A DNA stretch of 64,000 bases from an uncultured Eggerthellaceae bacterium (GCA_910588435.1 CAJUPL010000001.1:151567-215566), one strand, 5' to 3'. Shown: positions 1 through 8,649, counted from the stretch's first letter. Numbers and translations: made by a program. The notes: generated by a model from the letters alone, not told the origin.

Positions 1-120
1 TGGAAGAACCTTCATGGATATTCGAAGGACATTGGCAGATCCATGCTTGAAGATGACTGGATCTGCAACGCATGTGCGTTAGATCCGCATCAGATGAAGC
101 TCCTATCCTCTTTCGAGTAG
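1..120 (+). CDS. C-terminal end of an unidentified protein (partial)
   Basis: Frame 1 is open from the first base to a TAG at 118-120, giving 39 residues that end in DPHQMKLLSSFE. A CxxC pair (ICNAC) lies near the middle. The stop sits 18 bases before the comEA start, with the comEA ribosome binding site (AGGAGGAG) between them, so this is probably the preceding gene of the same transcript. I do not recognise the family from this fragment. It does not look like the end of leucyl-tRNA synthetase, which often lies upstream of comEA. Confidence 0.5.
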   Translation, partial: WKNLHGYSKDIGRSMLEDDWICNACALDPHQMKLLSSFE

Positions 121-138
121 GCAGAATAGGAGGAGCTC

Positions 139-795
139 ATGTCCTTTCAAGAATACGCGGCGAATGCGTCCAGGAGCGTTCGCAGTCAGAGGTTGAAGCC
201 TGTTGCCATAGCTGGCGCCGTTCTCTTGGTATGCGTGTGCGCCATAGCCATCATCTTCGGCTTCTTCTCAAGCAGCTCGGATGCGTTCGCCATTCAGAAG
301 GCAGACGAGTCAAGCAGCAATGAGGCTTCGCAAGAAGATGTGGGTGAGGCAGCCCAAGATGCATCCATCTATGTGCATGTTGCCGGGAGCGTGAATGCTC
401 CCGGGCTGTATGAGCTTCCGCAAGATGCAAGGCTTGCCCAGGCCATTGAGGCAGCAGGCGGGTTCTCAGAAGATGCTGCTACATCCAGCGTGAATCTAGC
501 AAGAACGGTGGAGGATGGAGAGCAGATCCTCGTATCCAGCGCTGTTGTTCAAGAAGGAGGCGAAGTTGCATCCGCAGAAGGCGCAAGCGCAGCCTCTCCA
601 GGTACTGTGAACATCAACACAGCTGATGAATCTGAGCTTCAAACGATATCCGGCATCGGACCTTCCAAGGCGAGCAAGATCATCGCCTATAGGGAAGCCA
701 ATGGGAGCTTCAGCTCAGTGGACGAGCTTTGCAATGTGTCTGGCATAGGTGAGAAGACGCTTGAATCCATAAGGGATCAGATAAGCGTAGGCTAG
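139..795 (+). CDS. comEA: ComEA-type competence DNA-binding protein
   Basis: This is a membrane-anchored receptor that binds double-stranded DNA outside the cell and delivers it to the ComEC channel. A short basic N-terminus is followed by one membrane helix (about residues 21-43), an acidic Ser-rich linker, an SLBB-type domain (about 76-135, with HVAGSVNAPGLYEL) and a C-terminal double helix-hairpin-helix DNA-binding module (about 155-218, with ISGIGPSKASKI and VSGIGEKTL). At 218 aa it has the usual family length. The start follows a strong AGGAGGAG site. It stands directly before comEC, the classical late-competence pair. Confidence 0.93.
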   Translation: MSFQEYAANASRSVRSQRLKPVAIAGAVLLVCVCAIAIIFGFFSSSSDAFAIQKADESSSNEASQEDVGEAAQDASIYVHVAGSVNAPGLYELPQDARLAQAIEAAGGFSEDAATSSVNLARTVEDGEQILVSSAVVQEGGEVASAEGASAASPGTVNINTADESELQTISGIGPSKASKIIAYREANGSFSSVDELCNVSGIGEKTLESIRDQISVG

Positions 796-817
796 CTCTC
801 ATCTGGAGCGCACAGAC

Positions 818-3157
818 ATGGAGCGCCATGTAGAGGACCTGTCCCTTCGTCCCAAGAGGCCGCAGATCCCATTCCTCCTTGCAGGATCGCTTCTGCTCTG
901 GGGCGTGTCCGCTGCATCCTTCGCTGCAAGCAACCATCTCAGCGCCGGATCGGCGCGTGGCATTGGCGTTCTCCTTGCGTGCCTTGCTCTCATGAGCGCT
1001 CTTGCTGCGATAGCGCCCAGGCTCAGGATGGCATCCATTGCGGCCGCCTTCTGCTTCATGGGAGCTGCCCTTGGTTTGATGGCAGCTGTTGCGGTAGCTG
1101 ATGGATATGCCTTGGCTGATGAAGGTGCAAAAGTGGTGAGCGTGGAGGTCTTGCAGGATTCTTCCGCATCTGACTTCGGTTACACCACTGTTTGCAGGGC
1201 AACGCTTGCTCAAGGCGGATCTGTCAAAGTGCGGATGCATACCAAAGATGAGAGCCTGCTCACAGGCCAGAGGTTCGCTTGCGCATCAGCGCTAAAGCCT
1301 CTGAAAGAGCATGCCAAGGAGATGTTCAGGAGCCAGGGGATATCAGCTCAGTTATCGGATCCGAAGCTTGGGGATGAGCTGACCGATCCTGCGATGAGTG
1401 AGTCCATCTCCATTCGCGCTAGAGCCATAGACGCTATCCGGAGCCATGCTGGTGCCTCATCGCCTCTCATATGCGCTCTTGCGTGCGGATACAGGCAAGA
1501 TATGGCGAACACTGTGCTGTATGACCGGTTCAAGGCATGTGGGCTGGCTCATCTGGTTGCAGTATCTGGCGCGCATATGTCCATAGTGCTTGCCATGCTG
1601 CTCTACTGCTTGAGCCTCTTCCGTGCGCCCAAGGCTCTCGCTGTGTCCCTATCCTCTTTGCTAGTGATCCTCTATCTGACGTTCACGGGATTTCCCATAT
1701 CAGCAGTTCGCAGCGCCATCATGTCCGTGCTTGGCCTTGCCTCCTTCTTCGCTAAGCGAAGGCCTGCGGCGCTGAACTCCATCGGCATCTGCGTCATAGC
1801 CTTCATCTGCACAGACCCCATATCTTGCATGTCCGTATCCCTGTTCCTGTCAGCTGGGTCGACGCTTGGGATAGTGCTCTTCGCGCATCTTGTCTCATCA
1901 TGGGTGCCCAGCGTTCCGAAGGCGGTCCGCACGCTCGTTGTGGAACCAGCAAGCCTCACGCTGTCATCCAATCTGGTGACAAACCCCGTATCCGCCGCCT
2001 TGTTCTCGCAGCTCTCCTTGATAGCCCCCATAGCTAACATCGTGGCTGCCATCCCATTCACGATTGCTTGTGCTGCTAGCCTTGCGTCAGCCGCACTCTC
2101 GCTCTTGCTGCCGGATCTTGCGTGGCTGATCATGCGCGCATGCGAGATATCAGTCATCCCCTTAGAGGCATCCGTGTTCGCGATGTCATGCGTCCCGTTC
2201 GCGTCCATTCCCTGCACCGTGGATCCCCTGCTTGCCTTGGTGGCCTCCATTGTGTCATGCGCGCTGCTCTGGATCCTTTGGCCCAAGCCTGGAAAGAGGC
2301 TGTTCTGTGCATTAGGTGGCATGGCGCTAGGCGCCGCTCTCCTGCTTGCGCTTCCGCTCCTCCTTCCGAAAGGGGATAGCATCACAGCTCTTGATGTGGG
2401 GCAGGGCGATGCCATCTTGGTGAGGTCAGGCCAAAGCGCCGTGCTGGTTGACACCGGGAACTCTGACTCGATGCTTAGAGAGGAGCTAGCACGTGCGCAT
2501 GTTGCATCCCTGGATGCCGTCCTCATCACGCATCCTGATGATGACCATTGCGCCTCTCTTCCGTCATTGCTCTCATACGTTGAAGTGGGATGCATCCTCG
2601 TTGCAGATGACCTCACATCTTGCGAATGCGGCAAGTGCGATGAGCTGATGCGCAGCATAGAAGAGGCCGCGCCTGGCATGGATGTGGAGGGCTTGCGCGT
2701 AGGTGATGAGGTAGCTGTGGGCCGCTTCAAGCTTGAGACGGTATGGCCTGAGCGATTCGAAGATGAGGGCGGCAATGGGGACAGCCTCTGCATGCTGGTG
2801 AAGCTGGATTCAGATGAGGATGGACAGGCAGATCATCAAGCGCTGCTCACGGGAGATGCAGAATCAGAGCAGCTGGCTTCCATGGTGAAGAGCGGGCGTG
2901 TGGGAGACATAGACCTCTTGAAGGTTGGGCATCATGGATCGAAGGTCAGCCTATCAGAGGAGCTTGCTGGCATCATCCGCCCAGAGGCCGCGCTCATAAG
3001 CGCTGGAGCTCAGAACAGGTACGGGCATCCAAGCCAAGAGGTCTTGGATGCGCTGGCTTCTGCTGATTGCCAAGTGCTCCGCACTGATGAGGACGGCACC
3101 ATAACAGTCACCTTCACCAAAGACGAGATGCTGATCACAAAAGAGAAGAGCGATTGA
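818..3157 (+). CDS. comEC: ComEC/Rec2 DNA-uptake channel protein
   Basis: This polytopic membrane protein carries transforming DNA across the membrane as a single strand. It is 779 aa: N-terminal membrane helices and a soluble domain, then a Competence-type multi-helix core (about 210-500, including HLVAVSGAHMSIV), then a C-terminal metallo-beta-lactamase-like domain that may degrade the non-imported strand. That domain keeps LDVGQGDA near 524, THPDDDH near 570 and GHHGS near 703, so the metal ligands look intact. It begins 22 bases after comEA with GGAG upstream. Neither gene shows a frameshift, so the pair looks functional here; pilus genes are not in the window. Confidence 0.95.
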   Translation: MERHVEDLSLRPKRPQIPFLLAGSLLLWGVSAASFAASNHLSAGSARGIGVLLACLALMSALAAIAPRLRMASIAAAFCFMGAALGLMAAVAVADGYALADEGAKVVSVEVLQDSSASDFGYTTVCRATLAQGGSVKVRMHTKDESLLTGQRFACASALKPLKEHAKEMFRSQGISAQLSDPKLGDELTDPAMSESISIRARAIDAIRSHAGASSPLICALACGYRQDMANTVLYDRFKACGLAHLVAVSGAHMSIVLAMLLYCLSLFRAPKALAVSLSSLLVILYLTFTGFPISAVRSAIMSVLGLASFFAKRRPAALNSIGICVIAFICTDPISCMSVSLFLSAGSTLGIVLFAHLVSSWVPSVPKAVRTLVVEPASLTLSSNLVTNPVSAALFSQLSLIAPIANIVAAIPFTIACAASLASAALSLLLPDLAWLIMRACEISVIPLEASVFAMSCVPFASIPCTVDPLLALVASIVSCALLWILWPKPGKRLFCALGGMALGAALLLALPLLLPKGDSITALDVGQGDAILVRSGQSAVLVDTGNSDSMLREELARAHVASLDAVLITHPDDDHCASLPSLLSYVEVGCILVADDLTSCECGKCDELMRSIEEAAPGMDVEGLRVGDEVAVGRFKLETVWPERFEDEGGNGDSLCMLVKLDSDEDGQADHQALLTGDAESEQLASMVKSGRVGDIDLLKVGHHGSKVSLSEELAGIIRPEAALISAGAQNRYGHPSQEVLDALASADCQVLRTDEDGTITVTFTKDEMLITKEKSD

Positions 3158-3216
3158 GGGCCTCCGTTAGCTCATCGGATCATCAAGGATCATCGATATC
3201 AGCTATCATCTAGCGC

Positions 3217-4188
3217 ATGGGCAATGCGAAGGATATGGAACTGCTGCCGGCTTATCTCGTGGTGGGTGATGACACCCTGAAGCGGGAGGCTGTGCTGAAG
3301 CGCATGAGGGTGCGCCTTGAGGCGCTGGGTGACCTTTCCTTCAACTCTGACACGTTCAGCGGTGAGGACGCCAGCGGTGAGGCCATCGTGTCGGCATGCA
3401 ATACGGTCCCCTTCGCATCAGAGAAGCGCCTGGTCATCGTGAATGATGCTGAGAAGCTGAAGAAGGCGGACTCAGAGCCATTGGTGGAATACCTCTCTGA
3501 CCCAACGTCATCCACCGTGCTACTCATCATCGCTGAGAAGCTCTCTAAGAACACGCGGCTCTACAAAGCCGCATCGAAGGTGGGTGCTAAGGCTGTCATA
3601 GATTGCGCTCGCCCCAAGAAGTGGGAGATGGCAGCACTCGTTCGCAACATGGCGCCCTCGCATGGCATCGTCATCACTGAAGGGGCAGCTGAAGCGCTGC
3701 TGGACCTTCTGGGTGAGGATACGGTCAGGATAGACACTGAGCTTCAGAAGCTGGCTCTCTCCCGTGATGGAAAAGATGCTGTCACTGAAGCCGATGTCAG
3801 GAGCCTTGTGGCGTCTGAGGCTGAAGCAAAGCCGTGGGATCTGACGGATGCCTTTGCTGCAAGGGACCTGCGAAGGGCATCGGATGTCTTGCGAAGGATG
3901 CCTAGTGCATCTCCTCACGCGCTACTTGCTTCTTGCATCTCGCGCATCCGTGAGCTTATATGCGCCAAGTGCGTGATGGCGAAGGGTGGGGGAGCGTCTC
4001 AGATAGCCTCAGAGCTTGGCATGCCAGACTGGAAGGTGAAGAATCTGGGGGCATGGTCGAAGCTGTACACAGAGGCTGAATTGGAATCTGCGCTTGAAGC
4101 GGCAGTTGCTTGTGAGCGGGAAATGAAGAGCGGCGCCGATGCGGACGCCGCTCTCAAAGCTTGGATGATAGGTGTGATGGCTGCTTGA
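3217..4188 (+). CDS. holA: DNA polymerase III delta subunit
   Basis: The delta subunit is the wrench of the clamp loader: it opens the beta sliding clamp during replication. The 323-aa product has an N-terminal HolA AAA+-like fold without a functional P-loop (YLVVGDDTLKREAVL near the start, then a VIVNDAEKLKK strand) and a C-terminal collar domain. Its position after comEC and before convergent rpsT is a very common arrangement in Gram-positives and supports the call. An alternative start is the internal ATG six codons in (MELLPAYLVVGDD). The 3' end meets rpsT tail to tail with only 10 bases between the stops; a weak imperfect hairpin spans about 4189-4208. Confidence 0.92.
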   Translation: MGNAKDMELLPAYLVVGDDTLKREAVLKRMRVRLEALGDLSFNSDTFSGEDASGEAIVSACNTVPFASEKRLVIVNDAEKLKKADSEPLVEYLSDPTSSTVLLIIAEKLSKNTRLYKAASKVGAKAVIDCARPKKWEMAALVRNMAPSHGIVITEGAAEALLDLLGEDTVRIDTELQKLALSRDGKDAVTEADVRSLVASEAEAKPWDLTDAFAARDLRRASDVLRRMPSASPHALLASCISRIRELICAKCVMAKGGGASQIASELGMPDWKVKNLGAWSKLYTEAELESALEAAVACEREMKSGADADAALKAWMIGVMAA

Positions 4189-4198
4189 GCCAGGTAGC

Positions 4199-4786
4199 CT
4201 ACTCTGGCTGAGCTGCCTGGTCGTCTTCCTGAACCTCTTCAGCGGTCTCTGCATCCAGCTCCTGAGCCTCTGCCTCAGCTGCTGCTGCCTCTGCCTCAGC
4301 TGCTGCTGCCTCAGCCTCGGCCTTTGCAGCCTCCTCAGCTTCCTTGGCCTTACGAGCGTTCGCCTTCTCCTCCAGCTTGGCCTGAGCTGCGCGCCTCTTG
4401 TCCTTCTCAGCCTGCGCATCCGCCATGGCCTTGACACGTGCAGCCTTCGCATCCTTCTTCTTGTTGCTGCCAGACTTGGCAACCTTGCGCTCGGGCGCCT
4501 TGTAGGCCTTACGGTCCTCTTCGGTCACGATGGTGTTCGCCAGAGCCATGATGCCGCTCTTGCGGTTGGCGGCCTGGTTCTTCTTGATGACGCCCTTTGT
4601 GACAGCCTTGTCCATCAGACGGCAAGCAGCGCATGCCTCTGCGTATGCCTTAGCGCCATCCCCTGCTTCCACTGCCTCGCGAACGCGCCTGGTGGCGGTC
4701 TTGAGCTCAGACTTCACAGCGCGGTTGCGCATGCGACGCTTCTCGTTGGTGATGATCCTCTTCTTCTGTGACTTGATGTTAGCCAT
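4199..4786 (-). CDS. rpsT: Ribosomal protein S20 with long charged C-terminal extension
   Basis: S20 is an early-assembling 30S protein that binds 16S rRNA helices. Residues 1 to about 88 are a normal S20 (MANIKSQKKRIITNEKRR start, then DKAVTKGVIKKNQAANRKSG). The family usually ends near 85-90 residues; this product continues to 195. The extra part first turns basic (KSGSNKKKDAKAARVKAM) and then becomes an Ala/Glu/Lys-rich, probably helical stretch with repeated EAEAAAA units, ending in an acidic tail (EEVQEDDQAAQPE). A good AAGGAAGG site precedes the start. The extension is in frame with no internal stop, so it is part of the gene rather than a fused neighbour. Its role is unknown. Confidence 0.95.
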   Translation of the reverse strand: MANIKSQKKRIITNEKRRMRNRAVKSELKTATRRVREAVEAGDGAKAYAEACAACRLMDKAVTKGVIKKNQAANRKSGIMALANTIVTEEDRKAYKAPERKVAKSGSNKKKDAKAARVKAMADAQAEKDKRRAAQAKLEEKANARKAKEAEEAAKAEAEAAAAEAEAAAAEAEAQELDAETAEEVQEDDQAAQPE

Positions 4787-5111
4787 TCTCGTCTGCCTTC
4801 CTTGAGTCCTTTTGCTTGCGCGTCAACAAAGCGCTGAGACCAGGCTTTGAGGAAGGAGCAGATCTTGAGCTAGCGGAGATGCAGGGCAAGACAGCACACC
4901 CCATAGGGGATATGCATCTGCACCGTCCTCAGGATTTTCGGACGATGGGCCTTGCCCTGCAAGGCCGCAAGCTAGAGCTGGATCCTTCGTGCAGCCATGT
5001 CTGCGGATGCGCTCTCAAGCGCACGCTCTGCTTGACGCTGATGCGATAGAATAGCAAAACTCTTTGCAGAGGCATACCCGAAATGCATGATTTTCCATTG
5101 AATGCGAAGGA
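4787..5111. other. Divergent rpsT/lepA intergenic region with predicted folded segment
   Basis: This 325-base gap separates rpsT (leftward) from lepA (rightward). No convincing gene is present. An 11-base inverted repeat (TGCAGGGCAAG at 4880-4890, CTTGCCCTGCA at 4951-4961) encloses two smaller hairpins (CCCC-ATA-GGGG at 4899-4909 and CGTCC...GGACG at 4924-4944). The right arm can instead form its own 8-bp hairpin (GGCCTTGC-CCT-GCAAGGCC, 4948-4966). Both folds could form on either strand. It may be the rpsT leader, which is autoregulated in other bacteria, or part of the lepA leader. I could not fix a -35/-10 pair on either strand. Confidence 0.4.
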
Positions 5112-6920
5112 ATGATGGCAACAGATCCTAAGCACATAAGAAACTTCTCCATCATCGCTCATATCGATCATGGCAAATCCACGCTGTCTGACAGGATCTT
5201 GGAGCAGACGGGCACGGTTGCTCAACGTGACATGCAAGAGCAGCTGCTGGACACCATGGACATAGAGCGTGAGCGTGGCATCACCATCAAGAGCCAGGCC
5301 GTTCGCGTTGATTACATGGCGGATGACGGTGAGACCTATCAGCTCAATCTGATCGATACACCCGGGCACGTTGACTTCACTTACGAGGTGAGCAGGTCCC
5401 TTGCAGCATGCGAAGGGGCTGTGCTCGTAGTTGATGCAACGCAGGGCGTTGAGGCGCAGACCGTGGCGAATGCGATGCTGGCCATGAACGCTGACCTTGA
5501 GATCATCCCGCTCATCAACAAGATAGACCTCCCTGCCGCTGAGCCTGAGCGCGTGAAGGAGGAGATAGAAGACGGCCTTGCCATCCCGGCAGACGATGCA
5601 GTGCTGGCATCCGGAAAGACGGGAGTTGGCATACATGACCTCTTGGAATCCATCGTATACAACATCCCCGCACCGGTAGGGGATGCGAACGCGCCCTTGC
5701 GCGCCCTCATATTCGACAGCTACTTCGACGCATACAGAGGCGTTGTGGCCCTCGTTCGCGTGATAGATGGCTCCATGAAGACGGGGGACAGGATACGGAT
5801 GCTGGCAACTGGCGCTGATGCGCTGGTGGAGGAAGTAGGCGTCCGCACGCCGAAGGAGCTTCCCTTGCCTGACCTCTCCGTTGGCGAGGTAGGGTATCTG
5901 GTCACAGGGTTCAAGGATGTGAGTCAGGTGAAGGTGGGCGACACCGTGACGCTTGCCGAAGGCGGCGTTGATGAGCCGCTTCCAGGATATCGGGAAGCGA
6001 AGCCAATGGTCTTCACAGGGCTATATCCCATAGAGGGTGACCAGTATGAGCCCTTGAAGGAGGCTTTGGAGAAGCTGGCGCTGAACGATCCGGCGCTCGT
6101 CTGGGAGCCTGAGACGTCTGTGGCGCTCGGGTTCGGCTTCCGTGTAGGGTTCTTGGGCCTTCTGCACATGGAGGTCATCAAGGAGAGGCTTGAGCGCGAA
6201 TTCGGCCTTGACCTCTTGGCAACCGCTCCATCCGTGGAATACAAGGTGCACATGCGCGACGGCGAGGTGATCTCCGTGAACTCGCCTCAAGAGATGCCGG
6301 CTGCAGGCACCTATGACAGGATAGAGGAGCCATACCTCAAGGCTAAGATCTTGGTGCCACCTGACTATATAGGCGCTGTGATGGACCTCACGGTAGCGCG
6401 GCGCGGCACATTCATCACGATGAACTACATCTCAGAGACCACCGTTGAGATGCTCTGGGAGATACCGCTCTCTGAGCTCATCATGGATTTCTTCGACCGC
6501 TTGAAGTCCAACACGAAAGGATATGCCAGCCTAGACTATGAGTTCATGGGCTATAAGGCATCTGAGCTGGTCAAGCTTGACATCTTGCTGGCTGGAAAGC
6601 CCATAGATGCGCTCTCATTCATAGTGCACAAGGACAAGGCCTATGACCGCGGGCGCGTGCTGACAGACAAGCTCAAGGAGATCATCCCACGCCAGATGTT
6701 CGAGGTTCCCATCCAGGCAGCTATTGGTGGCAGGGTCTTGGCGCGCCAGACCGTGAAGGCCAAGCGCAAGGACGTCCTCGCGAAATGCTACGGTGGTGAC
6801 ATCACGCGCAAGCGCAAGCTCTTGGAGAAGCAGAAGGCTGGCAAGAAGCGCATGAAGGCCATCGGCAATGTGGAGGTTCCCCAAGAGGCCTTCATGGCCA
6901 TCTTGAAAGTGGATGAATAG
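5112..6920 (+). CDS. lepA: Elongation factor 4 (LepA), ribosomal back-translocase GTPase
   Basis: LepA is a translational GTPase related to EF-G that acts on stalled or assembling ribosomes. The 602-aa product has the expected domain order: GTPase (AHIDHGKST P-loop near residue 16, DTPGHVDF, NKID), domain II, EF-G-like III and V, and the LepA-specific C-terminal domain with a very basic end (RKRKLLEKQKAGKKRMKAIGNV). Two adjacent ATG codons (5112 and 5115) follow GAAGGA directly; the second has the more normal spacing. The gene is followed by the palindrome cluster at 6.93-7.34 kb and then by dusB and hemW, with which LepA is often clustered. Confidence 0.97.
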   Translation: MMATDPKHIRNFSIIAHIDHGKSTLSDRILEQTGTVAQRDMQEQLLDTMDIERERGITIKSQAVRVDYMADDGETYQLNLIDTPGHVDFTYEVSRSLAACEGAVLVVDATQGVEAQTVANAMLAMNADLEIIPLINKIDLPAAEPERVKEEIEDGLAIPADDAVLASGKTGVGIHDLLESIVYNIPAPVGDANAPLRALIFDSYFDAYRGVVALVRVIDGSMKTGDRIRMLATGADALVEEVGVRTPKELPLPDLSVGEVGYLVTGFKDVSQVKVGDTVTLAEGGVDEPLPGYREAKPMVFTGLYPIEGDQYEPLKEALEKLALNDPALVWEPETSVALGFGFRVGFLGLLHMEVIKERLEREFGLDLLATAPSVEYKVHMRDGEVISVNSPQEMPAAGTYDRIEEPYLKAKILVPPDYIGAVMDLTVARRGTFITMNYISETTVEMLWEIPLSELIMDFFDRLKSNTKGYASLDYEFMGYKASELVKLDILLAGKPIDALSFIVHKDKAYDRGRVLTDKLKEIIPRQMFEVPIQAAIGGRVLARQTVKAKRKDVLAKCYGGDITRKRKLLEKQKAGKKRMKAIGNVEVPQEAFMAILKVDE

Positions 6921-6929
6921 CTGCACGCC

Positions 6930-7340
6930 TTTCCAGCTGTGACCCTTTCCAACTGTGGGACACACCCACCCAACTGTAGGCGTCGGCATTGCCGACGCAG
7001 TTGCACGCTAGTGCAACGTAACGCAGGCGATAGCCTGCGAACACCCGGATGCTAGCAACTGGTCAGGTAACCTTGCCTGGCGCAGACCAACAATCCGGGT
7101 GTTTCGGGCTGCTGCCCTCATTACGCTGTGCTAGCGCACAGCTGCGTCCGCAATGCGAACGCCCACTCTTGGGGGGGGTGGCACAGCTGCGGCAAGCAAT
7201 GCGAACGCCCACTCTTGAGGAGCACAGCTGAGTCGGCAATGCCGATGCCCGCACTTGGGGAGCACAGCTGCGGCTGCAATGCAGCCGCCTACCGCAGGGG
7301 AGGTGCAGCTGAGTCGGCAATGCCGACGCCCACAATAAAT
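6930..7340. repeat. Cluster of palindromes with a 41-bp tandem array
   Basis: The space between lepA and the next gene (about 540 bases) has no credible gene but is packed with inverted repeats. Perfect hairpins include GCGTCGGC-ATT-GCCGACGC (6980-6998), GTTGCAC-GCTA-GTGCAAC (7000-7017), CGCAGGC-GATA-GCCTGCG (7022-7039) and GCTGTGC-TAGC-GCACAGC (7125-7142). An 11-bp arm pair AACACCCGGAT (7040-7050) / ATCCGGGTGTT (7093-7103) encloses a 42-base loop. From 7137 five units follow, each opened by CACAGCTG or TGCAGCTG (7137, 7182, 7223, 7263, 7304; spacing 45, 41, 40, 41). Most units carry a stem-AAT-stem core. The left part holds the same boxes in inverse orientation (CAGCTGTG at 6934). It resembles a REP/BIME-like or miniature element. 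Confidence 0.75.
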
Positions 7341-7461
7341 AGAAGAAAAAAGGGACTCTATGTCATCGACCTTCTGACCCACTTCTTTCAGTCAAGCTCT
7401 CTTGCTAGATGGACATGCTTGCGTTAGATCTCCATTCACGCGGGGGCAGTCATCTGCCATA

Positions 7462-7659
7462 ATGGGCAACATGAAGAAGCGCGAAGAATATGACTGGTTG
7501 AACGATCCGTTCGACGAGAAGAAGGCTGCTGAAGAGCAAGAGCAGGCCAAGATGTCTGGCTGCTCTCGCATCGGGGTCTTGGTAGCCGTGATCGCAGTCA
7601 TCGTCATCATCTGCGCCATAGGCTTCATGTCTTGCTCGGTGATCATGCTCGGAGCCTGA
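7462..7659 (+). CDS. Small single-pass membrane protein, unknown function
   Basis: This 65-aa product (if it starts at 7462; a second ATG at 7471 gives MKKREEYDW) has a charged cytosolic head rich in Lys/Glu (NDPFDEKKAAEEQEQAK), a linker with Cys, and one strong membrane helix (IGVLVAVIAVIVIICAIGF) followed by SCSVIMLGA. An upstream in-frame TTG at 7402 would extend it, but those residues look non-coding. Neither ATG has a strong ribosome binding site. It lies 3 bases before dusB, so the two are probably co-transcribed. I do not recognise the family. Confidence 0.6.
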   Translation: MGNMKKREEYDWLNDPFDEKKAAEEQEQAKMSGCSRIGVLVAVIAVIVIICAIGFMSCSVIMLGA

Positions 7660-7662
7660 TCC

Positions 7663-8643
7663 GTGCTCACAACAGATGGCCTGTTCGGCACCTATAAGGT
7701 GATCTTGGCGCCTATGGCAGGCGTGTCAGACCCAGTATTCCGCAAGCTATGCCAAGAGCAGGGTGCTGACCTTGCCTTCACGGAGATGGTCTCAGCCAAA
7801 GGCCTCTCATATGCCAACGAGAAGACGCGCCATCTGGTGGACGTCCTTCCAGACACTGACAAAGTGGGAGTGCAGCTCTTCGGTCATGAGCCGCTCGTCA
7901 TGGCAGAGCAAGCAAGGTGGGTGGAAGAGGAGCTGGGGGAGACCTTGGCCTATCTTGACATCAACATGGGATGCCCGGCCAGAAAGATCGTGAAGAAGGG
8001 CGACGGCAGCGCTCTCATGAAGGATGCTTGCCTTGCGTCTGAGATCGTGAGCGCCGTCAAGGGCGCTGTTCAGCATCCTGTCACCGTCAAGTTCAGGCGA
8101 GGCTGGAGCGAAGAGGACGGTGAGAGCGCGCCTGAGTTCGCGAAGGTGATGGAGGCGTCAGGAGCTGATGCCATCACCGTGCATGGCAGGTTCGCCATGC
8201 AGTATTACAAGGGTGCGTCTTGTGCTGGAGCCATCAAGCGCGTGAAGGATGCGGTGAGCATCCCCGTCATCGGCAATGGGGATATCTGCTCAGGTGATGA
8301 TGCCCTTCGGATGCTGGAGGATACGGGCTGCGACGCCTTGATGGTGGCTAGAGCAGCTGAGGGCAACCCTTGGGTGTTCGCTGACATCAAAGCGGCCATC
8401 GAAGGCAGGCCAGCTACTGCGCCGCCAAGCCTTGAGCAGCGCGTGCAGATGGCGAAGCGTCACATAGATGAGCTCTTGGCCTTGCGGCCGCGCGCGGCGG
8501 CATACCTCAGGAAGCATGCCATGTGGTACCTGCACGGGGCGCCCCATGCGGCAGCTGCCCGAGGGCGCCTTGCAACATGCTCAACGGCAGAGCAGTTCCA
8601 CGAAGTGCTGGACGATGTCTTGATTGCCGCGAAAGAGGTGTGA
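7663..8643 (+). CDS. dusB: tRNA-dihydrouridine synthase
   Basis: This FMN enzyme reduces specific uridines in the tRNA D-loop to dihydrouridine. The 326-aa sequence is a TIM barrel starting YKVILAPMAGVSDPVFR, with the family signature around the catalytic cysteine (NMGCPARK, Cys near 102), the KFRRGW strand, VHGR near 170 and GNGDI as FMN phosphate contacts. Length and motifs fit the DusB/Nifr3 group. The start is GTG at 7663, three bases after the small membrane protein. It is followed 6 bases later by hemW. The choice of DusB rather than another bacterial Dus subfamily is by overall likeness and not certain. Confidence 0.92.
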   Translation: MLTTDGLFGTYKVILAPMAGVSDPVFRKLCQEQGADLAFTEMVSAKGLSYANEKTRHLVDVLPDTDKVGVQLFGHEPLVMAEQARWVEEELGETLAYLDINMGCPARKIVKKGDGSALMKDACLASEIVSAVKGAVQHPVTVKFRRGWSEEDGESAPEFAKVMEASGADAITVHGRFAMQYYKGASCAGAIKRVKDAVSIPVIGNGDICSGDDALRMLEDTGCDALMVARAAEGNPWVFADIKAAIEGRPATAPPSLEQRVQMAKRHIDELLALRPRAAAYLRKHAMWYLHGAPHAAAARGRLATCSTAEQFHEVLDDVLIAAKEV

Positions 8644-8649
8644 TTCCAC

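Noticed and set aside
36..86. Two mutually exclusive hairpins (GCAGATCC/GGATCTGC and GGATCT/AGATCC) upstream of comEA, resembling an attenuator
   Set aside because: They lie inside an open frame that ends at 118-120, so they are more likely part of the preceding gene; no T-run follows.
1672..2793. A 373-codon open frame opposite comEC
   Set aside because: Shadow of comEC; Ser/Thr/Arg-rich with no domain.
5032..5052. TTGACG and TAGAAT as a lepA promoter
   Set aside because: Spacing is 9 bases, too short for sigma-A type promoters.
7137..7340. Possible CRISPR array
   Set aside because: Units follow each other with no unique spacers between invariant repeats, and no cas genes are near.
7063..7427. 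Several short open frames on both strands across the palindrome array
   Set aside because: They come from repeated GC-rich units without start sites or family likeness, and the 40-45 base period is not a multiple of three.
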